NCBI GenBank assembly: GCA_965199865.1
Contig: CBDATU010000011.1
Span: forward strand, 310,001-374,000
Source: JAPOUP01 sp965199865
GTDB taxonomy: Bacteria; Pseudomonadota; Alphaproteobacteria; Rhodobacterales; Rhodobacteraceae
DNA: 64,000 nucleotides
Reading direction: 5' to 3'
Under the pieces are notes generated by a model, which worked only from the letters and a program-made list of their open reading frames with translations, ran no database searches and was not told the DNA's origin. Positions 43,988 to 51,791 of this stretch are shown here, piece by piece. Within the stretch, counting starts at the first letter, position 1; each line of letters opens with the position of its first letter. The position numbers and the translations under genes were made by a program.

Positions 43988-46366
43988 ATGCAGGTCGGGA
44001 TGCGCCATTTCGGGGAGGAAACGGTCGGGTGGCTGAGGTCCGCGGCGGCGGCGGGAGCCGGACGGCGCAGTCTGGCGGCAGGCCTGTGCGAGCGCGAGGA
44101 CTGGACCAACGCCGCCGGAGCGCCGTGCCTCGCCTCCGCCCGGCTGGCCCTGCCGAAGATCGCGGAGCGCTACGGCATCACCCTGCCGCAGGCCGGATCG
44201 CCGGTGGCTCCCGGCAGACCGCTGCCGGAGCATCCCGACGTCCGGTTCTCCGGCACGCTCGCGGAGCTCGGCGGTGTCGGGCTGGAGATGGCGGAGACGG
44301 CGGAGCAGCGGCGCGCCCTGCGGGGGATGATGGAGAGCCACCATCCCCGGGGCGACCCGTCCAATCCCGGCGCTCTCCTCTTCTACTGGATCAGCAGCGA
44401 ACGCCTGGGGCGCGTCGGCGGGCTCTGCTTCCACGCGGCCAACTGGCACCAGAGGGCCCGGGACGCCTACATAGGCTGGAGCGGCCGGGAGCGGATGGCG
44501 AAGCTGGGGCTGCTGGTGCAGAACTCCAGGTTCCTGATCCTGCCAGGCGTGGAGGTCCCGTACCTGGCCAGCCACGTTCTGGGGCTGGCGGCAAGGCGGC
44601 TTCCCGATGACTGGGAGAGGCTGCACGGCGTCCGTCCGGCGATGGCCTTCACCTATGTCGGCGCGGAGCGCCCGGGCACGGCCTACGCGGCGGCCGGATG
44701 GGAGTTCGCCGGGACCACCTCCGGCCATCCGCCCGGCCACCGCCGGGAGGGAGCGGAGGCCTGCGGCGTCTGGATGAGGCCGCTGGATCCGGACTGGCGC
44801 GACCGCATGTGCCGCGGGCCGGAGACGCCGCGCTGGCTGGGCCCGGCCCCGGCGATCCCGGAGGACGCCGACTGGGCGGACCTGGAGTTCGGGCTGTGCG
44901 GCCATCCCGACGGACGGGTGCGCAGCCGGATCCTGGCCATGGGGAGGGCCTGGGAGACCCGGCCCGGTGAGCCGGTCGCCGTTGTCTTCGCCGGAAAAAA
45001 GGATCAGGGTGCGGCCTACAGGCTGCTTTCCAACCCCAGGGTGAGCATGGACGACATCATCGAGAGCCACCGCATGGCCACCGTGCGGCGCTGCCGGGCC
45101 GAGACGGAGGTCCTGGCCATCCAGGACACCACGATGCTGGATTTCTCCGGCCTGAAGGGCTCCACGGGCGGTCTGGCGAAGCTCGGCGGCGGCGGATCGG
45201 GCAGCGTCGGCATCCCGGCGCACGTGACGCTGGCGGTGTCGGCCTCCGGCCGCGGCCTCGGGGTGCTGGCCATCGACGCCAGCTTCCGGGAGGGCGTCAC
45301 CGTGAAGGCCGACCGCAGGCGCGGAGACACGGGGCGGGCGGAGCCGGAACCGGACAGGGCGGCGGAGACGGAGACGCCCGACGGTGGCAGCGAGAGCCGG
45401 CGCTGGCTGGAGAGCCTGGCCCTGGCGCAGGAGGTCGGGAGGACCAGCCCTGGAACCCGGATGGTCACCGTCTGCGACCGCGAGGGCGACATATGGGACA
45501 TGTTCGAGGCCCAGGCGGAAGACCCCGCCGCGGCCGGGCTGCTTGTGCGCTCCAGCGCCTCGACCCGCCGCTCCGTCATCGCCGGCGGTGAGGTGGTGGA
45601 CCTCATGGAGCACGTCTCCGGGCTGCCCGCCGCCGGGACGCGCACCGTCCACGTCGCCGCCCGCGGCGGGATCACCGGGTCGCGTGGGCGAAAGGCCGTG
45701 AGGGCCCGCCCGGCGCGGACCGCGGAGACGGAGATCCGCGTCGCACGCGTCGAGCTGAAGGCCCCCGGACGGAGCCGCCAGACCCTGCCGGTCACCGCGG
45801 TGCTCGCCAGCGAGACCACCACGCCGCCGAAGGGCGGCCGGCGGCTGTCATGGCTGCTGCTGTCCAGCGACGCGAAGCCCGACCTCCAGGGCGCCATCGA
45901 CACCGTCAGGCGGTACGAGGCGAGGTGGACAATCGAGGAATATTTCAAGACCCTGAAACAGTGCACCCGCATCGAGGACCGCCAGCTCGACGAAGCGGAC
46001 GACCTGCGCAGGTGCCTCGCCTTCGACGCCGTCACCGCATGGCGCGTGTTCGACATCCAGCGCGCCGCGAAGGCCGAACCCGACCGGCCCGCCCTCGATT
46101 TCCTGGACGAGGACGAACTCACCGCCCTCTGGGTCGGACTGGAGGATTACGGCTTCAGGGACGCCCGGGCACCGCCCTTCGACGGCTTCACCATCCGCGA
46201 GGCCGCCATCGACATCGGCCGCTACGCCGGCTTCATCCCCTCGAAACGCCAGCCCCTGCCAGGGACGCAGAAAATGTGGAAAGGCATGAAATACCTCCTC
46301 CAGGCGACCGCGTTCTACAGGGCCTTCAGAAGCCGAGGCATGCTCAGGGAGTCAACAGTGCTATAG
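43988..46366 (+). CDS. DruA/DUF4338-Tn5-type transposase fusion protein (element A)
   Basis: A 792-residue protein. Residues about 1-280 form a DruA/DUF4338-like region: a winged-helix-like start (GRRSLAAGLCEREDW), RDAYIGWSGRERMAKLGLLV, NSRFLILPGVEVPYLASHVL, ARRLPDDWERLHG and GTAYAAAGWEFAGTTSG. From about 295 a Tn5-type DNA-binding domain follows (DWADLEFGLCGHPDGRVRSR, with KKDQGAAYRLLSNPRVSM). The DDE transposase core has D380 (QDTT), D497 (CDREGD) and E650 in an exact Y-x2-R-x3-E-x6-K motif (Y643, R646, E650, K657). All catalytic residues are present. The stop lies inside the right inverted repeat. The DruA-like part could help target choice or strand handling; its role is unknown. Confidence 0.9.
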   Translation: MQVGMRHFGEETVGWLRSAAAAGAGRRSLAAGLCEREDWTNAAGAPCLASARLALPKIAERYGITLPQAGSPVAPGRPLPEHPDVRFSGTLAELGGVGLEMAETAEQRRALRGMMESHHPRGDPSNPGALLFYWISSERLGRVGGLCFHAANWHQRARDAYIGWSGRERMAKLGLLVQNSRFLILPGVEVPYLASHVLGLAARRLPDDWERLHGVRPAMAFTYVGAERPGTAYAAAGWEFAGTTSGHPPGHRREGAEACGVWMRPLDPDWRDRMCRGPETPRWLGPAPAIPEDADWADLEFGLCGHPDGRVRSRILAMGRAWETRPGEPVAVVFAGKKDQGAAYRLLSNPRVSMDDIIESHRMATVRRCRAETEVLAIQDTTMLDFSGLKGSTGGLAKLGGGGSGSVGIPAHVTLAVSASGRGLGVLAIDASFREGVTVKADRRRGDTGRAEPEPDRAAETETPDGGSESRRWLESLALAQEVGRTSPGTRMVTVCDREGDIWDMFEAQAEDPAAAGLLVRSSASTRRSVIAGGEVVDLMEHVSGLPAAGTRTVHVAARGGITGSRGRKAVRARPARTAETEIRVARVELKAPGRSRQTLPVTAVLASETTTPPKGGRRLSWLLLSSDAKPDLQGAIDTVRRYEARWTIEEYFKTLKQCTRIEDRQLDEADDLRRCLAFDAVTAWRVFDIQRAAKAEPDRPALDFLDEDELTALWVGLEDYGFRDARAPPFDGFTIREAAIDIGRYAGFIPSKRQPLPGTQKMWKGMKYLLQATAFYRAFRSRGMLRESTVL

Positions 46367-46372
46367 TGACAT
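46348..46372. repeat. Right terminal inverted repeat of insertion sequence A
   Basis: Reads, as reverse complement, ATGTCACTATAGCACTGTTG and onward. It overlaps the last codons and stop of the transposase gene and is followed directly by the target duplication. Confidence 0.88.
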
Positions 46373-46381
46373 GTCCCGGGC

Positions 46382-46458
46382 CCGGGCATCCGGTGGAACG
46401 GCGCGGCCCCGATCCCCGGAGATGCTGATGAGGATGTCCCGGTGCCAGGCCGGCACGG
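46382..46458 (-). pseudogene. IS110-family transposase fragment trapped between the two elements
   Basis: On the minus strand this 77-bp piece reads AWHRDILISISGDRGRAVPP, matching the region of IS110-type transposases just before the C-terminal helix-hairpin segment (DIL.SIPGIGPVTA). If element A and one target copy are removed, it joins the C-terminal remnant at 43926 directly. Confidence 0.65.
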
Positions 46459-46467
46459 GATCCGCGG

Positions 46468-46489
46468 CTGTCACTACCGCATACTTGAC
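46468..46489. repeat. Left terminal inverted repeat of insertion sequence B
   Basis: CTGTCACTACCGCATACTTG and two more bases; one mismatch to the reverse complement of 48777-48798. Preceded directly by GATCCGCGG. Confidence 0.93.
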
Positions 46490-46519
46490 TAGAGATCGGA
46501 TCCATGCGAATCGGGGACC

Positions 46520-48772
46520 ATGTATATTGGTCTCAGACAGATTTCCCCTGCCACGGTCGAGTGGCTGGGGAACGAATGCCTCCGCGGCGGCGTCACGCGT
46601 TCGGGCCTCGCCCGCGAGCTGAGCGGCCGGGAGGGTTGGCTGACCCACGACGGGAGGCCGTCGACGGTCACCGGGATGCGGGTCCTTCCCCTGCTCGCGG
46701 AGGAGCTCGGCCTGACGCTGCCGGAGGCGGCGCCGCGCTTCGCGTCGTCCAACGGGCGACCGGCCGCCGACGACCCTGGCGGCGCCCCGGTCGAGTGCGC
46801 TCTGGACGCGCTCGGCGGGGTCCGGCTGGAGCCGTTGGCGGAGGCGGACCGCCGCGCCTGGGAGTCGATGATGGAGACGCACCATCCGGAGGGCTGGCGG
46901 CGGGCTCCGGGAGGGCAGCTGCGGTACTGGATCGTGAGCGGCGCGCAGGGGCGGCTCGGCGGTCTGGGCTTCGTTCCGGCGTCCTGCCAGCTGGGGCCTC
47001 GGGACGGTGCCATCGGCTGGTCGGCGCGGGCGCGGATCGCGAACATGGGCCTCGTCCTTAACAACCACCGCTTCCTGATCAGACCTTCCGTGAGGGTCCA
47101 CGGCCTCGCCTCCCTGGCGCTGCGGCTGGCGGCGGAGCGCGTGGCGGACGACTGGCAGGCCCTCTACGGGGTCCGCCCCGTCCTCGCCTACACGCTCGTG
47201 GGTCCGGACCACGCCGGGACGGGTTACAGGGCGGCGGGCTGGGAGAGATGTCCCGGCCTGACCTCCGGGCGGCGTTCGGGCATCCGTCGCAGCGTGTGGA
47301 CGCTGCCGCTGCAGCCGGACTGGCGGAAGGTTCTCCAGGCGGAGCCGGAGCGCAGGCTCGGGCATACCGGACCGCTGCACCGCGGGGGCGACTGGGCGGA
47401 GCGGGAATACGCGCGGAGCAGCCATCCGGACGGCCGGGTCCGCCGCCGGATCGCCGCGATGGGGGCGGCCTGGACCAGGAAGCCCGGTGCGCCGGTGCCG
47501 GAGCTGTTTCCGGGCAGGGCGGAGCAGGAGGCGGCTTACAGGCTGCTCTCGAACGCTGGGGTGACCATGGACGACATACTCGAACCCCACCTGGAGGCGA
47601 CGGTGGAGCGCTGCCGCCTGGAGCCGGTGATCCTGGCTGTCCAGGACACGACGGCGCTGAACTACGGCACCCTGGCGGCGACGTCCGGGCTGGACGGGCT
47701 CGGCGGCGGCGGAAAGGGCACCGACGGCATCCTCGCCCACTGCGGCGTGGCACTGAACGGCAGCGGACGCCCGCTCGGGCTGTTCACGCTCGACGCGGAC
47801 TTCCGGCGGCGGCCGGACAGGGACAGCACCCGCTGGATCGACGGGCTGCGGCGGGCCGGAGAGCTCGCGGAGGCCTGCCCGGACGCGAAGGTCGTGAGCG
47901 TCTGTGACCGCGAAGGCGACTTCTGGGCCCTTCTCCGCGAAGCGGACCGGACCGGCGCCGCGCTGCTGGTGCGGGCGAGCCGCTCGGCGAAGCGGCGCGT
48001 GGCGCTGCCCGACGGCGACGAAAGGTGCCTGTGGGAGCATGTCGCCGCGCTGGAGCCGGTCGGCCACCGCAGGATCACCGTTCCCGAACGCGGCGGGCCG
48101 AAGGCCCGGAAAGCGCGCGTCGCCACGCTGACGCTGCGCTGCGCGGAACTGGACATCGCGGCGCCGAGGGACGCGGGGGACAGGCGCCCGCTGCCCGTGA
48201 CGGTGGTCTCCGCCATCGAGGAGAACCCGCCGAAGCGCGTCGCGAAGGGAGGGGAGGCGCTGCACTGGATGCTCCTGTCCAACGAGGGCGGCGACGGCAT
48301 GCGGACGGCGGAGACCGCCCTGAGGCGCTACGAACTGCGCTGGCGCATCGAGGAATACTTCAGGGCCCTGAAGACGGGGACGAGGATAAAGGACCGCAGG
48401 CTCGACGCCGCCGACGACCTGCGCAGATGCCTCGCCTTCGACGCGATAACCGCGTTCCGGGTCTGGGACCTCCAGCTTCTGGCGCGGGAGAGCCCCGACA
48501 GCCCGGCGGACCGCCATGTCAGCCCGGAAAGCGTCGAGGCGGTGGTCATTCACGCCGCGTATGAGCGCGTCATCGGCCAGAGGGCGCCGCCGGAGCCGGA
48601 CATGAGCGTGGCGCGCTACGTCACGCTCGTCGCCGGCCTCGCCGGGTTCCGCCCGACGAAGCGCCAGCCCCTGCCCGGAACCCAGAAGCTATGGCAGGGC
48701 CTGCGCATCCTCAACGTCGCGGAAACCCATGCCAGGGCCATACGGGCCCGGACGGAGCGGAGAAGGGAATGA
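46520..48772 (+). CDS. DruA/DUF4338-Tn5-type transposase fusion protein (element B)
   Basis: A 750-residue protein with the same order of parts as in element A. The DruA-like region (about residues 1-275) has GVTRSGLARELSGREGW, RDGAIGWSARARIANMGLVL, NNHRFLIRPSVRVHGLASLA, ERVADDWQALYGVRPVLAYT and GTGYRAAGWERCPGLTSG. The Tn5-type DNA-binding part begins near DWAEREYARSSHPDGRVRRR. The catalytic triad is D376 (QDTT), D463 (CDREGD) and E611, with Y604, R607 and K618 completing the Y-x2-R-x3-E-x6-K motif. Both proteins start at the same point (MYIGLRQIS, against MQVGMRHFG in A), which supports the chosen start. It appears intact and potentially active. Confidence 0.9.
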   Translation: MYIGLRQISPATVEWLGNECLRGGVTRSGLARELSGREGWLTHDGRPSTVTGMRVLPLLAEELGLTLPEAAPRFASSNGRPAADDPGGAPVECALDALGGVRLEPLAEADRRAWESMMETHHPEGWRRAPGGQLRYWIVSGAQGRLGGLGFVPASCQLGPRDGAIGWSARARIANMGLVLNNHRFLIRPSVRVHGLASLALRLAAERVADDWQALYGVRPVLAYTLVGPDHAGTGYRAAGWERCPGLTSGRRSGIRRSVWTLPLQPDWRKVLQAEPERRLGHTGPLHRGGDWAEREYARSSHPDGRVRRRIAAMGAAWTRKPGAPVPELFPGRAEQEAAYRLLSNAGVTMDDILEPHLEATVERCRLEPVILAVQDTTALNYGTLAATSGLDGLGGGGKGTDGILAHCGVALNGSGRPLGLFTLDADFRRRPDRDSTRWIDGLRRAGELAEACPDAKVVSVCDREGDFWALLREADRTGAALLVRASRSAKRRVALPDGDERCLWEHVAALEPVGHRRITVPERGGPKARKARVATLTLRCAELDIAAPRDAGDRRPLPVTVVSAIEENPPKRVAKGGEALHWMLLSNEGGDGMRTAETALRRYELRWRIEEYFRALKTGTRIKDRRLDAADDLRRCLAFDAITAFRVWDLQLLARESPDSPADRHVSPESVEAVVIHAAYERVIGQRAPPEPDMSVARYVTLVAGLAGFRPTKRQPLPGTQKLWQGLRILNVAETHARAIRARTERRRE

Positions 48773-48776
48773 GCCG

Positions 48777-48798
48777 GTCAAGTATGTGGTAGTGACAG
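48777..48798. repeat. Right terminal inverted repeat of insertion sequence B
   Basis: GTCAAGTATGTGGTAGTGAC and two more bases, 4 bp after the transposase stop; followed by the target duplication GATCCGCGG. Confidence 0.93.
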
Positions 48799-48807
48799 GA
48801 TCCGCGG

Positions 48808-49075
48808 CGGGCGACTAGCAGGTCCCGGGCGACTGAAGGGCCCTGGATTCCGGCTCCGGCGCGGGCAGCCCGCCGGCCTTGCCGAAGGCGGCCGGAACCC
48901 GGGCGTCGATCCGGTCCGACCTCCCGACGTGGCCGGGAGATTCGGCGAGGCGCCGCGCCCGGACAGGGTTGACGGCGTGGACGGTGAGACCCCTGGCGAC
49001 CGGGGACTGGTGCGGGCCGCGGTGATACCGCCCGGTGGCCCCCGTCACCACGCGGGGTGAGGCATCGAACGCCAC
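48808..49075 (-). pseudogene. IS110-family transposase, N-terminal remnant
   Basis: Reads MAFDASPRVVTGATGRYHRG, then LTVHAVNPVRARRLAESPGH followed by VGRSDRIDARVPAAFGKAGG on the minus strand. This is the DEDD nuclease region of IS110-type transposases (V.EASGGYE..L...L...G..V.VVNP.RAR.FA.S.G..AKTDR.DA.VLA.FG). The first catalytic segment is missing and part of the middle is deleted. It lies upstream of the other two remnants in transcription order, showing that elements A and B split one gene. Confidence 0.82.
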
Positions 49076-49492
49076 CGGTTCGGGAGAATGCTTTCGTGAG
49101 GGCGGATGGCGGGGCTGTCAGACTAATGCGAATCAGTCACTGGTGTGACGCAGTCCCTTATGTCGCGCCGGTGGAGGCGCGAGATTGGTGGAAATCTGAA
49201 GGTGGCGAAATCCCCGGGTGAGCCAACCCACAAGCGTTAGGTTGCTACCTCAGAGCGCCTTGATTCTGCCGCACAGGCGCGATTGGCGGGGACGGATCCG
49301 AGCGGGTCGGGAGGATAGGGGCGGATTAATGTCATCTCTTCCCCGCCACGCGGAGAATCCGGCGGGAATTCAGGTCGCTGACTGGTCTACATACGGACGA
49401 AGTCAATTAGTTAACGCTTATGGTGAGCCAGCCCCAACCAGTCGACGGCTGGCCCGAACCAGTCTCCGATGCAGAGCCACAGACAGTTTTGC
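49076..49492. other. Spacer between IS nest and toxin-antitoxin pair
   Basis: No gene recognised. It should contain the lost 5' end of the IS110-type element. CCAACCAGTCGACGGCTGG and neighbouring CCGAACCAGTCTCC near 49433-49470 show short repeated CCARCCAGTC/CGAACCAGTC words, but no convincing element end. Confidence 0.35.
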
Positions 49493-49804
49493 TTATGCAG
49501 CTGTATGATGTGCATTGACGCCATCAGGCTGTGCGACCAGCTTGATGTTGAGCGATGCCAATACTTTCAGGACGGTGGCGAACTCGGGATTCCCGTTTGC
49601 ACTTAGAGCGCGATACAGGCTCTCGCGGCTCACACCCGCGTCCTCAGCCACACGCCTCATACCTTTGGCGCGCGCAACAACCCCGATCGCATCAGCGACA
49701 AATGCGGGATCTTGCGTTTCCAGTGCATCAGACAGATATCCGGCGATCATTTCGTCGTTATCGAGATACTCAGCAGGATCGAAATCAGTGATTTCCAGGT
49801 TCAT
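49493..49804 (-). CDS. Antitoxin of a HigA-like addiction module
   Basis: A 103-residue antitoxin. The N-terminal part (MNLEITDFDPAEYLDNDEMI) binds the toxin in this family; the C-terminal half is a Cro/C1-type helix-turn-helix (MRRVAEDAGVSRESLYRALS, then ANGNPEFATVLKVL). The start at 49804 is confirmed by GGAAGGAGC upstream on this strand; it lies inside the end of the toxin gene, overlapping by 20 bp. Toxin-first order is usual for HigBA-like pairs. It should repress the shared promoter. Confidence 0.9.
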   Translation of the reverse strand: MNLEITDFDPAEYLDNDEMIAGYLSDALETQDPAFVADAIGVVARAKGMRRVAEDAGVSRESLYRALSANGNPEFATVLKVLASLNIKLVAQPDGVNAHHTAA

Positions 49805-50096
49805 TTCCGAGCTCCTTCCAGATGCGATGAGCCTGTGCGATGTCTCTTTGTTGGCTTTTCTTGTCTCCTCCGCAAAGCAGGAGGATGATCTCATCCCCTT
49901 GCTGACGAAAATAGATGCGGTAGCCCTTGCCCTCGTGAATACGTAGCTCGCTCACGCCGTATCCCACTGGCTCGACATCACCAAAATGTCCGAACTTCAG
50001 ACGCTGCAAACGCCCGGCTATCCTTTGCTTCGCACGCTGGTCACGCAATCTGCGTAGCCAGATAGAGAAGACCTCTGTTTGCCTGATTACAAACAT
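49785..50096 (-). CDS. RelE/ParE-family toxin (HigB-like)
   Basis: A 103-residue basic protein of the RelE/ParE fold, addiction-module killer subgroup. Core motifs are FSIWLRRLRDQRAKQRIAGR, VGYGVSELRIHEGKGYRIYF and IILLLCGGDKKSQQRDI. Members mostly cleave mRNA in the ribosome. It precedes and overlaps its antitoxin gene; a perfect palindrome lies just upstream of its start. The pair sits beside the insertion nest, a typical accessory location. Confidence 0.9.
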   Translation of the reverse strand: MFVIRQTEVFSIWLRRLRDQRAKQRIAGRLQRLKFGHFGDVEPVGYGVSELRIHEGKGYRIYFRQQGDEIILLLCGGDKKSQQRDIAQAHRIWKELGNEPGNH

Positions 50097-50104
50097 TCGC
50101 TTGC

Positions 50105-50120
50105 GTAGCCTGCAGGCTAC
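50105..50120. promoter_or_regulatory. Operator of the toxin-antitoxin module
   Basis: GTAGCCTGCAGGCTAC is a perfect 16-bp palindrome, 8 bp upstream of the toxin start and the only such site in the region. TTGAAA lies just before it on the toxin strand as a possible -35. The antitoxin helix-turn-helix would bind here for autoregulation. Confidence 0.7.
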
Positions 50121-50305
50121 ACAATTTCAAGAGCTTTGCGACACGGCTCAATTGCACAAGCAGGCAGGCAAGCAGGGGGAACAGGGGGAATTGCATTTGA
50201 AGTGAGGCTACAAAATTCCCTTTCGAAAGAGCTTGGCGTTACGTTTGCCGGCGGAAGTGGGAAGGCATAAAGAGCATTTGAACACGGAAGCGCTTTGCGG
50301 ATTTA

Positions 50306-50914
50306 TTGTATGCCATGACCCTGGCCATTTCAACACTTCGAGACGAGGTCGCGTCCTGCCGTCTCTGCGCCGACCGGTTCGCCCTGACGGAGACCGCCCA
50401 TGAGCCCCGCCCAGTGGTCTGGTTCGATCCCAATCCGCGGATACTGATCTGCGGACAGGCACCGGGAATGCGCGTGCACAGGTCGGGTGTTCCGTTCGAT
50501 GATCCGTCCGGCGACAGACTGCGCTCCTGGATGGAAGTAAGCCGCGATGAGTTCTATGACCGCAGCCGTATCGCCATCATTCCGATGGCGTTCTGTTTTC
50601 CAGGCTACGACTCCAAAGGTTCGGACCTCCCGCCGCCAAGGGTCTGCGCGGAGACCTGGCACGGACGAATCATGCGGGCATTGCCGGAGATACCTCTGGT
50701 TCTGCTGGTCGGTGGCTATTCGCACCGCTGGCACCTGGGCAGTTCCACGCGGGTGACCGAGACGGTGTTGAGCTGGCGGGATCATGCCCCCCGCTGTTAT
50801 CCGTTGCCTCATCCAAGCTGGCGCAACACTGGCTGGCTAAGAAAAAATCCGTGGTTTGAGTGTGACCTTCTTCCTGCGCTTCGCATACGCGTGAGGGAGG
50901 TGATGAGTGGATGA
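50306..50914 (+). CDS. Uracil-DNA glycosylase family protein
   Basis: A 202-residue protein with the uracil-DNA-glycosylase fold. The water-activating loop reads LICGQAPGMRVHRSG (family 4/5 enzymes have GExPG), CRLCADRF recalls the N-terminal Cys pair of the iron-sulfur types but only CxxC is present, and the C-terminal loop is LPHPSWRNTGWL. Such proteins excise uracil or act on related bases, but this subgroup is poorly characterised. A second ATG at 50315 is also possible. No strong ribosome site is visible. Confidence 0.75.
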   Translation: MYAMTLAISTLRDEVASCRLCADRFALTETAHEPRPVVWFDPNPRILICGQAPGMRVHRSGVPFDDPSGDRLRSWMEVSRDEFYDRSRIAIIPMAFCFPGYDSKGSDLPPPRVCAETWHGRIMRALPEIPLVLLVGGYSHRWHLGSSTRVTETVLSWRDHAPRCYPLPHPSWRNTGWLRKNPWFECDLLPALRIRVREVMSG

Positions 50915-51550
50915 AACCTCCTGGATGAGGGGCTTCGCCCGGATCTGGCAGTGACCTGTTCACCAAAGCCGCGGAAGTGGAACGACGCGGCGGTGTTCGG
51001 TTCATGGGGCACGATGCGGTTCTGTCGGGATATGCCACCGGTTCGCCTGACACGATCGATTTGGCCGAAAGGGCCCGAACGGCTTCCAGTGCCAAAGGTT
51101 CAGCCGTGCTCAGGATTCAGAAGTCATGCACATCCGGGAGGTGTTGTGGCTGGGCTGTCCGGACTTGGAGAATGTCAGCATGTCCCATGCAGAGCGTCAC
51201 AACCACTTGATGTGAATGGGAGTGTGCAGGCCTGCACGGCTGGCGAATGCGTTCCCGAAAGAGGCCGGATGCCGCATCCACTCCCTGCCGCTCCGCTTCG
51301 TTCACTGCGGCTCCGTTGGGATTCACACCCTGCTGCAATGGCGGCTCGTGTGATATGGCCGGGCCTTTGGCCTGACCGATGCTCGGGTGCATTGGCCGAA
51401 GATGCCTGGATCGCAGCCGGGGACGAAATACCGACCGCGAAACTCAATCTGGCACATTACCCACATGCGTATCCAGTTGCGCATGGCTTCCGAGTCTCTA
51501 TCATGCGAGCCAGTTCGCATCATGGAGTCGATAGGTGGAACGGCCGGAAA
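50915..51550. other. Spacer before the zinc-finger/polA genes
   Basis: One plus-strand frame stays open from 50951 through the zinc-finger gene, but only its last 62 codons look like protein; the earlier part resembles no family. Fragments such as LAHYPHAYPVAHGFRVS near 51450-51500 may be decayed coding DNA. Nothing else recognised. Confidence 0.35.
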
Positions 51551-51736
51551 ATGATCATGGAAGCCCCTGAAACTGAAATCGTCGAGACAATGCGGGTCGC
51601 CTGTGATGGCGGGGAGGGTGCGCTCGGGCATCCCCGCGTTTGGCTTTCAATTCCGCCAGACAGAGGTTGGGTTGAGTGCGGCTATTGTGACAAGAAATTC
51701 ATCCATCGGGACTTTGCCGGGCAGGCCGGGTCCTGA
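51551..51736 (+). CDS. Small zinc-finger domain protein (zf-CHCC)
   Basis: A 61-residue protein: APETEIVETMRVACDGGEGA, LGHPRVWLSIPPD, VECGYCDKKFI. The Cys in VACDGG, His in LGHP, and CxxC in CGYC form the CHCC zinc site, the same fold as the mitochondrial complex I subunit NDUFS6. In many alphaproteobacteria this small protein is encoded near polA, as here. The start could also be the ATG at 51557. Its function in bacteria is not well known. Confidence 0.8.
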   Translation: MIMEAPETEIVETMRVACDGGEGALGHPRVWLSIPPDRGWVECGYCDKKFIHRDFAGQAGS

Positions 51737-51791
51737 TCCGGAAATCACCCGCAGGGACATGCCAGATCCGGGGCCGGAAGGGAGAGCGGCA

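Larger units (their letters stand above)
43936..46372 (+). mobile_element. Insertion sequence A: IS4/Tn5-type element with DruA-transposase fusion
   Basis: A complete 2,437-bp element. Its ends are imperfect inverted repeats (about 18 of 25 matching; TGTCACTATA shared), and it is flanked by an exact 9-bp target duplication GTCCCGGGC at 43927-43935 and 46373-46381. Nine-bp duplications are normal for Tn5-type IS4 elements. One gene fills it on the plus strand. It sits inside a dead IS110-type transposase gene. Intact ends, intact duplication and an undamaged gene suggest a recent, possibly still active insertion. Confidence 0.93.
46468..48798 (+). mobile_element. Insertion sequence B: IS4/Tn5-type element with DruA-transposase fusion
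   Basis: A complete 2,331-bp element in the same orientation as A and 95 bp from it. Its 22-bp inverted ends match at 21 positions (CTGTCACTACC, then a variable base, then CATACTTGAC). The exact 9-bp target duplication is GATCCGCGG at 46459-46467 and 48799-48807. It is related to A in layout and end sequence but clearly a different element, since its protein and inner ends differ throughout. Confidence 0.95.

Noticed and set aside
43949..45652. Minus-strand open frame of 567 codons
   Set aside because: It is antisense to the element A transposase, has Pro/Arg/Gly-rich composition without domains, and is open only because the DNA is very G+C rich.
46361..48553. Minus-strand open frame of 730 codons
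   Set aside because: Antisense shadow of the element B transposase with no recognisable domain; only its last 30 codons overlap the real IS110 remnant.
43936..48798. A and B as ends of one composite transposon
   Set aside because: Each has its own exact target duplication, they are different elements, and only 95 bp of IS110 debris lies between them.
36185..50914. A defence island combining Mrr, DruA-like proteins and the toxin-antitoxin pair
   Set aside because: The DruA-like domains belong to transposases with their own ends, no other Druantin genes (such as the DruE helicase) are present, and the Mrr gene is 7 kb away among housekeeping and transport genes.
50951..51736. Single 261-codon plus-strand gene
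   Set aside because: Only the last 61-62 residues match a family (zinc finger); the upstream part has no protein-like features and no ribosome site.
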